Assembly: GCF_002420705.1 (NCBI RefSeq)
Contig: NZ_DIIM01000013.1
Location: 137,702-201,701, forward strand
DNA: 64,000 bases
Direction: 5' to 3'
From: Sphingobacterium sp. UBA5670
Lineage (GTDB): Bacteria; Bacteroidota; Bacteroidia; Sphingobacteriales; Sphingobacteriaceae
Shown: piece by piece, positions 9,618 to 18,912 of the stretch
How the letters are laid out: each line of letters starts with the position of its first letter
How positions within the stretch are numbered: position 1 is the stretch's first letter
Translations under genes and position numbers: made by a program
Notes under the pieces: model-generated
Database searches by the model: none
What the model saw: the letters and a program-made list of their open reading frames with translations, nothing else
Told to the model about the DNA's origin: nothing

Positions 9618-10079
9618 TTAAGGCTTACTTTCGCAATCCTGCTCTTTATTTCCGCCAAAATAGACCATCCAGCAAATGCCGAATTGATCCTGAAAAGCAC
9701 TGTATAGTTCGGCAAAAAATGTTTCGCCGAGCGGCATTTCAACAACTTTTGCGTTGGTACTTAATGCGTCATACAGTGTTTTTGCCTCTGCTGTGCTTTC
9801 ACACATCAGCATGACGTAGCTGTTGTTTCCTTGAATATATTGTTGACCAAAAGCGGGAATGACATCAGCCCCCATCAGCATGCTATCTCCATTGATAGAA
9901 ATTGCAGTATGGCAGATTTTGTTTTTTGCCTCATCTGGAACAGGTGGCATCTGTGGGTCAGCAGGAATATCTCCGTAGCGCATGTAGCCCGGATTTTTTG
10001 TGTTGAAGACTTTTTCATAAAAGTTGAATGCCTCTTCACAGTTTCCGTTGAAGTTTAAATAAGCGTGTAATTTTGCCAT
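9618..10079 (-). CDS. VOC-family (PhnB-like) protein
   Basis: This is a small vicinal-oxygen-chelate fold protein of the PhnB/glyoxalase-related group. It shows the typical opening MAKLHAYLNFNGNCEEAFNFYEKVF, the later PVPDEAKNKICHTAISINGDSMLMGADV, and the ending FAELYSAFQDQFGICWMVYF. The ATG at 10079 was chosen because homologues begin there. An in-frame ATG 42 bp upstream would add a polar, atypical leader. At 153 residues the length is standard. Such proteins bind small ligands, and many have no known activity. It is followed on the same strand, upstream in sequence, by a separately started Crp/Fnr gene, 170 bp away. Confidence 0.85.
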   Translation of the reverse strand: MAKLHAYLNFNGNCEEAFNFYEKVFNTKNPGYMRYGDIPADPQMPPVPDEAKNKICHTAISINGDSMLMGADVIPAFGQQYIQGNNSYVMLMCESTAEAKTLYDALSTNAKVVEMPLGETFFAELYSAFQDQFGICWMVYFGGNKEQDCESKP

Positions 10080-10249
10080 GATTTCTAATTTTTGAATATA
10101 ATGATTACTTCTTTTTCTCAAATTTTCATTCTCAGTGGGCCGAGGTAAATTGCCCCGAGGATGCTCTTATAAAATTAAGCTGAAGTTTTCTTAAAAATCT
10201 TGCCTTAAGGCAAGATTTCAGAAAGTAGTCTTTTATTCATTGAAATGGG

Positions 10250-10825
10250 TTAATTTCCGTGGACAATTTCTTTGCGGATACGGCTTAAGGAAGTGTCGGT
10301 GATACCCAGATAGGAGGCAATATGTTTTAAAGGTGCCTGTTGTATCAATATTGGTTTTTCTTTGATCAGTCGCAGGTACCGCGAAGTGGCGGGTTCTGTG
10401 ATCATGGCAATAGCTCTATTTTTGCTATGGACAAGTTCTTTAGCCATCCAGGAGCGCCCCCACTCTCTAAATTCAGGAATCTGATGAAAGAGCTCCTGAA
10501 AATCTTCAAATTTTATTTTCCAAAGACGGGTTTCCATGAGCGCCTGAATATTTTCAACTGTGGGATTGCGCTGAAAAAAAGAAGCTACTTCAATGACGAC
10601 ATCATTGTCGCTGCAGAAACTTATTGTTACTTCATTGCCTTCATAATCATGTAAAAAGGAACGTGTAAGTCCATACTCTATCAAGTAATAAGCATTTGAA
10701 ACCTGCCCTTTGGTCAATATAAAATCGCCCTTCTTGATTGTTATGGCTTCATGTTTCTCCGTGATGGCATTTAATTCTTGTGGCGTAAGCGCAAGCTCGC
10801 TATAGAAAGTTCTAATTAGATCCAT
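10250..10825 (-). CDS. Crp/Fnr-family transcriptional regulator
   Basis: The N-terminal part is a cyclic-nucleotide-binding-like beta roll (ITIKKGDFILTKGQVSNAYYLIEYGLTRSF). It is followed by a dimerisation helix and a C-terminal winged helix with the recognition region APLKHIASYLGITDTSLSRIRKE. No Fnr-type cysteine cluster is visible, and the phosphate-binding motif of true cAMP receptors is not evident, so the ligand is unknown. The 191-residue length fits the short Bacteroidota group. It probably controls neighbouring or scattered genes. The adjacent VOC gene on the same strand is one candidate, but nothing here proves it. Confidence 0.88.
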   Translation of the reverse strand: MDLIRTFYSELALTPQELNAITEKHEAITIKKGDFILTKGQVSNAYYLIEYGLTRSFLHDYEGNEVTISFCSDNDVVIEVASFFQRNPTVENIQALMETRLWKIKFEDFQELFHQIPEFREWGRSWMAKELVHSKNRAIAMITEPATSRYLRLIKEKPILIQQAPLKHIASYLGITDTSLSRIRKEIVHGN

Positions 10826-11060
10826 GTCCTGGTTATTTGATTACGAAGTTAATTTAACGATAAATCCGCAGACCAATTGTTAATCTATTGTGTGATTATT
10901 GTAAACAAATAAGTGTTTTATTGCCAATTTTGTTTGTTTTAAAATTGTTTTTTAATAAAAACACAATAAATATTAAAAATCATTATGAATTTAGTTTTTA
11001 ATTGTTTTACTTTGTGTCAATAACATAATGTAAAAACGAAATATTTAAAATTTTCATAAT

Positions 11061-12749
11061 ATGTGTGGAATTATTGGCGCTTTTGAATTAAAGCAACCTG
11101 CAAGCTCATTGAGATCTCAAGTATTAGAAATGTCAAAACGTATTCGTCACCGTGGCCCTGATTGGTCGGGCATATTTACGGGTGACAAAGCCTTATTGGC
11201 ACACGAGAGATTAGCTATCGTTGATCCTAAATCGGGAAGTCAACCTTTGTACAGTCCGGATGGAAAAGTTGTACTAGCTGTTAATGGCGAAATCTATAAC
11301 CACCATGAATTAAGAAATAGTCTTCCTGATTATGAGTTTTCGACACAAAGTGATTCTGAAGTTGTGTTGGCTTTATATTTGGCGAAGGGTCCCTCATTTG
11401 TTGATGAGTTAAATGGCATTTTTGGTTTTGCACTATATGATTCACGTGACGATTCCTTTTTTGTTGCGCGTGACCATATGGGCATTATCCCCTTATATTA
11501 TGGCAAGGATGAACAAGGGCAATTATTTGTTGCGTCTGAATTAAAGTCATTGGAGGGTTTCTGTGAGACGATCGAACAATTTCCTCCGGGACATTATCTT
11601 TATAGCAAAACGGGGACAGTTCCGGAGCGCTGGTATCAACGCGACTGGGAAAGTTATGATGCCGTCAAAGATAAGGAGACCGATATCGCGGTTTTACGTA
11701 AAGCATTAGAAGATGCTGTGCACCGCCAGTTGATGTCGGACGTACCTTATGGTGTGCTCCTATCTGGAGGATTGGATTCATCCGTAATTGCTGCGGTAAC
11801 GAAGAAGTTTGCCTCCAAACGGATTGAAAGCGACGATCAAGAAGAAGCATGGTATCCCCAGTTGCACTCTTTTGCGGTGGGGCTGAAGGGTGCGCCGGAT
11901 TTAATTGCCGCACAGAAAGCTGCAGATCATATCGGAACGATACATCATGAGATCAACTTTACCATTCAAGAAGGATTGGATGCGATCCGTGATGTGATCT
12001 ATCATTTGGAGACCTATGATGTCACAACAGTGCGTGCTTCAACACCGATGTATCTACTAGCACGTGTGATCAAATCGATGGGGATCAAAATGGTGTTGTC
12101 GGGTGAAGGTTCAGATGAACTTTTCGGAGGTTATCTTTATTTCCATAAAGCGCCCAATGCACAGGAATTTCATGAAGAAACGGTACGTAAACTGAAAAAG
12201 CTTTACCTATACGATTGTCTGCGGGCAAATAAATCACTTGCAGCCTGGGGAGTAGAAGGACGTGTGCCTTTCTTGGACAAAGAATTTATGGATATTGCCA
12301 TGCGTATCAACCCTTCGGATAAAATGATCCGTGACGGAAGAATGGAAAAATGGGTGGTACGTAAAGCTTTTGAGGACTATCTACCAGAAAGTATTGCATG
12401 GCGCCAGAAAGAGCAATTTTCTGATGGTGTGGGCTATAGCTGGATCGATACGCTAAAAGAGCAGGCGGAAAGCAAAGTGTCCGATCAGGAATTTGCTGAG
12501 GCTGCTATACGATTCCCGATCAACACGCCGAAAAATAAAGAAGAGTTTTTATATCGGACGATTTTTGAATCGCATTTCCCTTCAGCAGCGGCGGCGCAAA
12601 CTGTTCCTTCGGTAAAATCTGTTGCATGCAGTACCCCAGAGGCCTTGGCCTGGGATGCTTCTTTCCAGAATCTGAATGATCCATCTGGAAGAGCTGTAGC
12701 CTCAGTCCACCAAGAGAGCTACGAAAAATCCAAAGTGGAAGCAGTGTAA
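11061..12749 (+). CDS. asnB: Asparagine synthase (glutamine-hydrolysing)
   Basis: This enzyme converts aspartate, glutamine and ATP to asparagine. The mature N terminus begins MCGIIGAFE, giving the Cys nucleophile of the class II glutaminase domain (about residues 2-190). The synthetase domain carries the pyrophosphate loop LLSGGLDSSV (about residue 235) and GEGSDELFGGY. The length of 562 residues is close to E. coli AsnB (554), with an Ala/Ser-rich C-terminal tail beyond the usual end. The gene stands alone, with a strong terminator just downstream and a very AT-rich leader upstream. No adjacent regulator is visible. Confidence 0.96.
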   Translation: MCGIIGAFELKQPASSLRSQVLEMSKRIRHRGPDWSGIFTGDKALLAHERLAIVDPKSGSQPLYSPDGKVVLAVNGEIYNHHELRNSLPDYEFSTQSDSEVVLALYLAKGPSFVDELNGIFGFALYDSRDDSFFVARDHMGIIPLYYGKDEQGQLFVASELKSLEGFCETIEQFPPGHYLYSKTGTVPERWYQRDWESYDAVKDKETDIAVLRKALEDAVHRQLMSDVPYGVLLSGGLDSSVIAAVTKKFASKRIESDDQEEAWYPQLHSFAVGLKGAPDLIAAQKAADHIGTIHHEINFTIQEGLDAIRDVIYHLETYDVTTVRASTPMYLLARVIKSMGIKMVLSGEGSDELFGGYLYFHKAPNAQEFHEETVRKLKKLYLYDCLRANKSLAAWGVEGRVPFLDKEFMDIAMRINPSDKMIRDGRMEKWVVRKAFEDYLPESIAWRQKEQFSDGVGYSWIDTLKEQAESKVSDQEFAEAAIRFPINTPKNKEEFLYRTIFESHFPSAAAAQTVPSVKSVACSTPEALAWDASFQNLNDPSGRAVASVHQESYEKSKVEAV

Positions 12750-12777
12750 CTAATCAACCCTCATATCTATATTTAGT

Positions 12778-12810
12778 AAAGCCTGGAAAGATTCTTTTCA
12801 GGCTTTTTTA
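12778..12810 (+). terminator. asnB terminator
   Basis: AAAGCCTG (12778-12785) pairs with CAGGCTTT, followed by a run of T residues up to about 12809. It sits 29 bp past the asnB stop codon. The remaining 250 bp up to the next gene show no feature I could support. Confidence 0.88.
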
Positions 12811-13064
12811 TGTTTTTCTCTGTGTTTTTTTAGCGAAACAAGGATAACTAATTTGAGGAGAATGAAAATGAATGTGTTTTTTTAAATATTCTTTAGTAAT
12901 TTTCGGGAAAACCAATCACAAGGAACTTTGGGTCTCTAAATTAACTATAGCTGATCAAAATAGCGTGTATTCCAGAGTCTCTTTTTAAAAGAAGAACTGA
13001 ATGCGCGAAGAAGTAGATCGCGATTGTGGTGTTAGCTTATTAACGGATAATTATAAAATAAATA

Positions 13065-14642
13065 ATGATATACATGAAGATAGGTTCAATGAAGCAGCGT
13101 AAGATGAAATCTTTGGGACTTGCATTGCTATTATTTGGTACGGGAGGTGTATTTGCTCAAAATAAAGAAGCAATGGTCACCTCGATTGTTCAGGAAGCAA
13201 ATGCAAATTCGCAATTGGAAAAGTATGCATTTGAGTTGATCGATATGATCGGTCCCCGTCTTGTCGGAAGTCCGCAGATGCAGCAGGCGCATGATTGGGT
13301 GGTTAAAAAATATAGTGCACTTGGAGCTGAAGCACGTAATGAAGCCTATGGCGAGTGGCGTTCATGGGAACGAGGTGCTTCTCAGGTGACGATGACCTAT
13401 CCGAGAATAAAGTCTTTAGAAGGTACACAGTTGGCTTTTAGTCCTATGACGAAGGAAAAAGGGATCGAGGCAGAAGTGGTCGCTATGCCCTTGTTTAGCT
13501 CCCAATCCGATTTTCAGTCTTGGCTTAAAACGGTAAAAGGGAAGATTGTCCTGATTGGGATGAACCCCATATCGGGAAGGTCAGATGCCAATTGGAAAGA
13601 GTCTGCATCAGTTAAAGGTTATGAAAAATATCAATCTTTAAAAAATGACCAGCTAAAAAAATGGGAAGGTAGTATGTCCTATACGGGAAGTACCCGCCGG
13701 ACACTGCCATTGGCGCTGGAAAATGCAGGGGCAGTTGGCGTAATTGATTCGTATTGGACTGAATTGCCGGGTATTACCCGGATATTTGATGCAAAATCCA
13801 AAAAGATTCCGGTATTTAATGTCGGATTGGAAGATTATGGTTTGTTATACCGCATGGCGGAGCATGGTATCAAACCACGCGTATCCCTGCAAGGAAATTC
13901 AAAAGAACTAGGGACATCAAAAACATATAACAGTATTGCGGAGATCAAAGGCAAGGAGAAACCAAATGAATATGTCGTGCTTTCGGCACATCTGGATTCT
14001 TGGGATGGCGCTTCGGGTGCTACGGATAATGCGACGGGGGTGATTACGATGATGGAGGCCGTCCGTATTTTAAGAAAGGTTTATCCAGAAAATAAAAGAA
14101 CCATTTTAGTTGGAAACTGGGGAAGTGAAGAACAGGGACTGAATGGCTCTTCTGCATTTGTGGAAGATCATCCTGAGATTGCCAAAAATATACAGGTGGT
14201 ATGGAACCAGGATAATGGAACAGGTCGTATTGTTCGGATAGGGGGTAGCGGTTTTGAAAAATCGTATGAATATATCAGCCGTTGGCTGCAATATTTGCCT
14301 GAAGATTTTCGCAATGAAATCCAGACCAGTTTTCCGGGGATGCCTGGGACAGGCGGAAGTGATCATTCTTCTTTTGTTCAAAAGGGAATCCCTGCTTTTG
14401 GTCTTTCTTCTACTTCTTGGGACTACGGTAAAGTAACCTGGCACACCAATCGGGATACCTATGATAAGATTGTCTTTGACGAGGTAAAGCAAAATGCTAT
14501 TATTGTGGCGATTTTGACTTATCTCGCTTGTGAAGAGCCGGCTTTGGTTTCACGGGATAAAATAGTGTTACCAATTGATAAAGAAGGCAAGCCGATGATC
14601 TGGCCAACAAACCTTCAATCAAAAAGAACCAGTGGCAATTAG
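13065..14642 (+). CDS. Secreted M28-family zinc peptidase
   Basis: This is a periplasmic or secreted co-catalytic zinc aminopeptidase or carboxypeptidase of family M28. After a signal peptide (SLGLALLLFGTGGVFAQ) and a PA-like insert, the metal-binding residues appear in order: SAHLDSWDGASGATDNATG (His and bridging Asp), GSEEQGLNGS (catalytic Glu and Glu ligand), WNQDNGTG (Asp) and GGSDHSSF (final His). At 525 residues it is typical of the Bacteroidota form. Several in-frame ATGs lie within the first 15 codons, and the signal peptide would work from any of them. It is tightly followed by the small gene at 14645. Confidence 0.92.
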   Translation: MIYMKIGSMKQRKMKSLGLALLLFGTGGVFAQNKEAMVTSIVQEANANSQLEKYAFELIDMIGPRLVGSPQMQQAHDWVVKKYSALGAEARNEAYGEWRSWERGASQVTMTYPRIKSLEGTQLAFSPMTKEKGIEAEVVAMPLFSSQSDFQSWLKTVKGKIVLIGMNPISGRSDANWKESASVKGYEKYQSLKNDQLKKWEGSMSYTGSTRRTLPLALENAGAVGVIDSYWTELPGITRIFDAKSKKIPVFNVGLEDYGLLYRMAEHGIKPRVSLQGNSKELGTSKTYNSIAEIKGKEKPNEYVVLSAHLDSWDGASGATDNATGVITMMEAVRILRKVYPENKRTILVGNWGSEEQGLNGSSAFVEDHPEIAKNIQVVWNQDNGTGRIVRIGGSGFEKSYEYISRWLQYLPEDFRNEIQTSFPGMPGTGGSDHSSFVQKGIPAFGLSSTSWDYGKVTWHTNRDTYDKIVFDEVKQNAIIVAILTYLACEEPALVSRDKIVLPIDKEGKPMIWPTNLQSKRTSGN

Positions 14643-14644
14643 TT

Positions 14645-14974
14645 ATGAAACAACTCCTCTTCGTTTATCTATTTCTCATATGTGGCTTCTTTTCTTTTGG
14701 AGAGACTTCATTTGCCAAATTGGAGAACTACAGGACGGAGTGGTTGATCTTTCGTGAAAATGACCGGTCTTTGGTAGGGATACGTAGTTTCACGTCAAAT
14801 GGCGTAAAATCGGTGTTTTTTCCTTGTCTGGGTTTGGTTTCTGATCGGAGTATTATTGAACGATTGTTGTCTTATGGCCTTATTGCGGTTGGTTCAGATG
14901 CTCGGTTGGCTAAAGGGCAGCAGGCCAGGAACGGAAGAAGGCTTGGATCAGGAGCCGTATTAACTATTGAATAA
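14645..14974 (+). CDS. Small exported protein of unknown function
   Basis: I do not recognise this 109-residue protein. It begins with a hydrophobic export signal (MKQLLFVYLFLICGFFSF), followed by a mixed polar region with two Arg-rich spots. Its ATG lies only two bases after the stop codon of the M28 peptidase, which suggests translational coupling and a shared exported role. The 3' end overlaps the convergent CDP-alcohol phosphatidyltransferase gene by 15 bp. The second half (DARLAKGQQARNGRRLGSG) looks unlike a stable domain, so a decayed longer gene is possible. Confidence 0.6.
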   Translation: MKQLLFVYLFLICGFFSFGETSFAKLENYRTEWLIFRENDRSLVGIRSFTSNGVKSVFFPCLGLVSDRSIIERLLSYGLIAVGSDARLAKGQQARNGRRLGSGAVLTIE

Positions 14975-15565
14975 CTTGTTTTTAAGGATCGCCTTTCCTT
15001 TGCGTAGCTGGATAGCGTGATAGATGCTTGGGATATCGTTAGACCAGTTTCTGAGCGTCAAAATAATAGCAATGATTTCCAGCCGTGTAAGAAGGCCTAG
15101 CCAGATAGTTAATTGAAATAAGATTGTTGATTGGCAATGTAGGAGTAATTCAACTAAAAGGGCGAATAAAAATAACGTCCATATCTTTGCTCCAAAGGAG
15201 TGTGTTGCGATTTCTTTTTTAAATTTTACAAAGCTAATGATGTAGGTTAGTATCTCTGATCCTATCAGGATCAAAATCAATGTGGCATTATCCATAAAAA
15301 ATTGGGGGCAGCTCAGGTAACTTACTAATGAGACACAGGCAAAAAACAGGAGATCAACACTGGAGTCCCATCGACGTAACAGTGCGGTAGAAACAGCTAG
15401 CCTACGGGCAATAATGCCGTCAAATACATCGCTCAATAATCCGATCATAAGAAATGAAATAGCATACCATTTAAAATGATCCACCTTAAGCCAGTAAAAG
15501 AACAACAGAAGCAGTCCTAAGACAAGGCGGAGTATAATCAGGGCAAAAGGAATGTTCTTTTTCAA
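14960..15565 (-). CDS. CDP-alcohol phosphatidyltransferase-family membrane protein
   Basis: This is an integral membrane enzyme of phospholipid or related alcohol-phosphate transfer, with about six hydrophobic segments. It has the family motif DVFDGIIARRLAVSTALL followed by RRWDSSVD: both early Asp residues, the Ala-Arg and the final two Asp are present. The Gly normally four residues before the third Asp is replaced by Leu, so it belongs to a divergent subfamily. The start is uncertain. The first ATG (15643) lies inside the hairpin terminator of the gene upstream, so I place the start at the TTG at 15565, just before KKNIPFALIILRLVLG. The substrate is unknown. Confidence 0.78.
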   Translation of the reverse strand: MKKNIPFALIILRLVLGLLLLFFYWLKVDHFKWYAISFLMIGLLSDVFDGIIARRLAVSTALLRRWDSSVDLLFFACVSLVSYLSCPQFFMDNATLILILIGSEILTYIISFVKFKKEIATHSFGAKIWTLFLFALLVELLLHCQSTILFQLTIWLGLLTRLEIIAIILTLRNWSNDIPSIYHAIQLRKGKAILKNKLFNS

Positions 15566-15620
15566 AGTATGTGGATAATTGGGTTTTACGTTGCTATTAA
15601 AGATACTTATTGTACAGTAT

Positions 15621-15667
15621 AAAACCAAAAAGGCACCTTTCATATTGAAAGATGCCTTTTTGGTTTT
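15621..15667 (-). terminator. Terminator of the S9 peptidase gene
   Basis: AAAACCAAAAAGGCA (15621-15635) pairs with TGCCTTTTTGGTTTT (15653-15667). CTTTC/GAAAG continues the stem after one mismatch. The T-rich arm can serve either strand. It lies 17 bp after the peptidase stop codon. Confidence 0.9.
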
Positions 15668-15683
15668 ATTGTTTTCCAAAGTT

Positions 15684-17867
15684 TTAGGATGGGTTTTTGA
15701 GATGCTGATTAAAGTAGTCAGCAATTTTTTCGTACATGTGGATACGGTCTTTACCCATTACATTGTGTTCATGGGTAGGATAGAGGAAGTAATCCACCTG
15801 TTTGCCGGCTTTGATACAAGCTTCTAAAAATTCCATGCTATTTTGCTGTACAACGACAGGGTCCTGTGCACCGTGGATGATCAATAATCGTCCTTTCAGC
15901 TGATCGGCTTTATTGAGCAAAGATGTTAATTTATAACCTTCCGGATTTTCCTGCGGCGTGTCCATGTAGCGTTCTCCATACATAACCTCGTAAAATTTCC
16001 AGTCGATTACAGGGCCTCCGGCAACGGCAGCTTTGAAGATGTCGTTATGGTGCAACATGAAAGAAGTGGTCATAAAACCGCCAAAACTCCATCCGAAAAT
16101 TCCCATACGCTGTTGGTCAACAAAGGATTTTGATTTAAGGAATTCAATCCCTTTCATCTGATCGGCCATCTCGTTTTGACCGAGGTTGCGGTGTGTGGCC
16201 GTGTAGAAATCACGTCCTCTATAGTTTGTGCCACGATTGTCCATTGTAAAGACAATATAGCCCTGTTGAGCCATGTACATATCAAAATAACCTGCTCCAC
16301 CAAGCCATTTATTGGAAACAAGCTGCGAATGTGATCCGCCATATAGGTAGTACATGACCGGATATTTCTTTGCCGGATCAAAATCATTTGGGTAAATGAT
16401 ACGTCCTGTTAATGGGTATTTTCCATCTGCGGATGTCAACTGTACAAATTCGATTTTGGGATTATTAATTTTTCCGGAAAAAGGGTTTTCTGCATGAACT
16501 AAAGTTGTTTCCCTAGCAGATTTAACTTCCTTGATTTGAATTTTATTCGGTGTTTTTAAGTTGCTATACTGATCGTAGATATATTTGCCATCGTCACTTA
16601 AAGATGCATGGTGCATACCTGATTCATTTGTTAATTGAGTCGTTTTTCCTGATTTTAAATCGACTTCGAATAACTGGCGATCCAAACCATTATTGGTTAC
16701 GCCGGTATAACTTACTTTGTTGCCATCAGCCGAGAAGTCGAGCAATGTTTCCATGACGATATCTTTATAGCCTAATTTTTTAATCAGATTGCCCTCGGTA
16801 TTGTAAAGGTAAAGCTGATTGTAGCCGTCCTTATCGGATTGATAAAGGAATTGATCAGGTTTGTTTGGTAGAAATGTCAACGGATTTTCTGGCTCCACCC
16901 AGGTTGTTGCGGTTTCTTCAAATAGGGTTTTGACCAAGGATCCGTTTTCAGCATTGTATTTGTTGACTTTAAGGTCATTTTGGCCACGGTTAAGGAGTCC
17001 GACGTAAATGTATTTTCCAGATGGGTCCCAGGTAACCATGGTTAAGTATTGCTCTGCATGCTCGCCGGTTTGAAGGGTTACTTTTTGTCCGGTCGTGGTA
17101 TTATATACGACCAAAGAAACTTCTTCTGACTTTTGGCCTGTCATGGGGTATTTTATCCATTTGATCTCCGCAATTTTAGTGCTCCATTGCGGTAAGGGAT
17201 AATTGGCAACCATTGTCTCATCTTTACGATAGTAAAGTAGTTTGTCATTTTGATTGTTCCACCACATACCTTTCTTGATACCAAATTCCTGGCGGTGTGT
17301 ATAATCGCTTCCATTGACAATCCCTTTGTCGGTGTCGTTCGTGACAGGAGTAATTTTGCCACCCTTGTCAACAATTACAATGTTATTGTCGACTAAATAG
17401 GCGATTTTTGAAAAATCAGCGTTTAACTCGCGGTTAGCTCCTTTGTTGTCATTGCCAATAAAGCTTTCAATATTTTTTGATTTAATGTTGTAAGCTACAG
17501 AATAGGTTTTATCTTTTCCATCGATTTGGAGTAATAAGGAGTTGCCGTCACGCCATTTGTAGTCATAAGGAAATTGACGCAGATTGAAATTTTCATTCGG
17601 GATGGCCGCTTTTAATGCTGCTTCGAGATCTGTTTTAGTGACCAGGTTCGTTTCATTCCAGTTGCCAGCGGCACTTTTGGATAGCAGATTCTGATACGAT
17701 TTATCGAGATAGGAGAAGCTGTTGGATTTTGGGATCCACGATGCTCCAGCAATTGATGTAGGTGCATAGGTGCGGGGGCCAAAGACGGTTTCTTCTAAAT
17801 TAAGGTTACGTTGTGCATAGCTGCTGATGGAGCTTGCCAACAAGAAGAATAGCGCAATTCTTTTCAT
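15684..17867 (-). CDS. S9-family prolyl peptidase, DPP IV-like, exported
   Basis: This secreted serine peptidase removes X-Pro dipeptides from peptides. It has a signal peptide (MKRIALFFLLASSISSYAQ), a DPP IV-type beta-propeller over roughly residues 40-440, and a C-terminal alpha/beta-hydrolase domain. Catalytic residues are the Ser in GWSFGGFMT, the Asp in GAQDPVVV and the His in THEHNVMG. The length (727) is normal. A strong terminator ends the gene. The phylum uses such enzymes in peptide scavenging, together with the M28 peptidase nearby on the other strand. Confidence 0.94.
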   Translation of the reverse strand: MKRIALFFLLASSISSYAQRNLNLEETVFGPRTYAPTSIAGASWIPKSNSFSYLDKSYQNLLSKSAAGNWNETNLVTKTDLEAALKAAIPNENFNLRQFPYDYKWRDGNSLLLQIDGKDKTYSVAYNIKSKNIESFIGNDNKGANRELNADFSKIAYLVDNNIVIVDKGGKITPVTNDTDKGIVNGSDYTHRQEFGIKKGMWWNNQNDKLLYYRKDETMVANYPLPQWSTKIAEIKWIKYPMTGQKSEEVSLVVYNTTTGQKVTLQTGEHAEQYLTMVTWDPSGKYIYVGLLNRGQNDLKVNKYNAENGSLVKTLFEETATTWVEPENPLTFLPNKPDQFLYQSDKDGYNQLYLYNTEGNLIKKLGYKDIVMETLLDFSADGNKVSYTGVTNNGLDRQLFEVDLKSGKTTQLTNESGMHHASLSDDGKYIYDQYSNLKTPNKIQIKEVKSARETTLVHAENPFSGKINNPKIEFVQLTSADGKYPLTGRIIYPNDFDPAKKYPVMYYLYGGSHSQLVSNKWLGGAGYFDMYMAQQGYIVFTMDNRGTNYRGRDFYTATHRNLGQNEMADQMKGIEFLKSKSFVDQQRMGIFGWSFGGFMTTSFMLHHNDIFKAAVAGGPVIDWKFYEVMYGERYMDTPQENPEGYKLTSLLNKADQLKGRLLIIHGAQDPVVVQQNSMEFLEACIKAGKQVDYFLYPTHEHNVMGKDRIHMYEKIADYFNQHLKNPS

Positions 17868-18112
17868 TAAACTTTAATATTGTGTGAATGTTTATACTCA
17901 ACGGCATAATTGAGCTTGTTATCTGTGGTTATTTGCGCTTCATAGATCTACACAGCTTGGGCTTAGCAGCCTGCTGCGGTAGAAAATTATGGGCACAAAG
18001 AGCTCATTACATTCCGTTTGTTTTTAATTTTATAGGGCTAAATTAGGGAAATAGCCCTATAAAACCTAGTACAGAATTGTTGCTTTTCTAACTAAAATTG
18101 TTTGCTGCAAAC

Positions 18113-18841
18113 CTATAGTTTACGTAGCCAGATATTTCTGAACTGCACCAGATCACCGTGATCTTGCAATATAATTGGACCTGGGCCATGGCTTATTTGC
18201 TTTGGCAGTCCGATATATTCTGTTGTACCGTCGATTTGGGTGTTGTTTTGTACAACGACTCCATTATGTAAGACCGTTACCGTTCCTTTGCTGGTTAATA
18301 TTCCATCTTTATTGAATTGGGGAGCCTTGTAAATGATATCATAGACATGCCATTTGTCCGGAGCAATTACTTGTGCCAGCGGTGGACGTTGTTTGTAAAG
18401 ACTGCCTGCGCCGCCATTGACATAGGTTGGGTTGTTATTGTTGTCCAGTACTTGAATTTCATAAAGTCCCTGCAAGAAAATACCGCTATTGCCACGGCCC
18501 TGGCCTTCCCCTTTGATTACTTCGGGGCTTTTCCACTCCACATGTAACTGGAAATCTGTAAAATTTTCGGTGGTTTCAATAGCTCCCGCGCCGGGTTTCA
18601 CTTCGAGGACGTTGTTGGCGACAGTCCAGTTTGCTTTCCCTTTTTCGCTTTTCCATCTGCTGAGATCCTTGCCGTCAAAAAGGACAATAGCATCGCTTGG
18701 AATACCATGATTGATCGTTAATGTCGGTGGCACCGGGCTATAATATTCGGTGTCGCTGGGTTTCATATTTGTTTGGGCCTGTAATGCAGTGGCACCAAAT
18801 AAAAGCGTTGTCGCTATCGCTGATGATAAAGAAAAGTTCAT
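18113..18841 (-). CDS. DUF1080 (3-keto-disaccharide hydrolase-like) exported protein
   Basis: This is a secreted concanavalin-like fold protein of the DUF1080 group, some members of which hydrolyse 3-keto-glycosides. It shows FDGKDLSRWKSEKG, the core VEWKSPEVIKGEGQGRGNSGIFLQG and GPIILQDHGDLVQFRNIWLRKL, all family hallmarks. I place the start at 18841, where MNFSLSSAIATTLLFGATALQAQ gives a clean signal peptide. An upstream in-frame ATG at 18964 would add 41 residues reading over the folB start. At 242 residues the length is typical. It is divergent from folB, with the two start codons 71 bp apart. Confidence 0.9.
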   Translation of the reverse strand: MNFSLSSAIATTLLFGATALQAQTNMKPSDTEYYSPVPPTLTINHGIPSDAIVLFDGKDLSRWKSEKGKANWTVANNVLEVKPGAGAIETTENFTDFQLHVEWKSPEVIKGEGQGRGNSGIFLQGLYEIQVLDNNNNPTYVNGGAGSLYKQRPPLAQVIAPDKWHVYDIIYKAPQFNKDGILTSKGTVTVLHNGVVVQNNTQIDGTTEYIGLPKQISHGPGPIILQDHGDLVQFRNIWLRKL

Positions 18842-18912
18842 CTGTTGGGGTTTTGGTATGCCTAAATATACAAATAATCCCAATGTTTGGAACAATTTCC
18901 TTAGGTTTGTGC

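Noticed and set aside
10826..11060. Riboswitch or small RNA in the asnB leader
   Set aside because: The region is very AT-rich and shows no conserved stem or promoter box that I could support.
18721..18912. Upstream extension of folB on the plus strand
   Set aside because: It runs antisense through the start of the DUF1080 gene, and dihydroneopterin aldolases begin at MATILQ-type residues near 18913.
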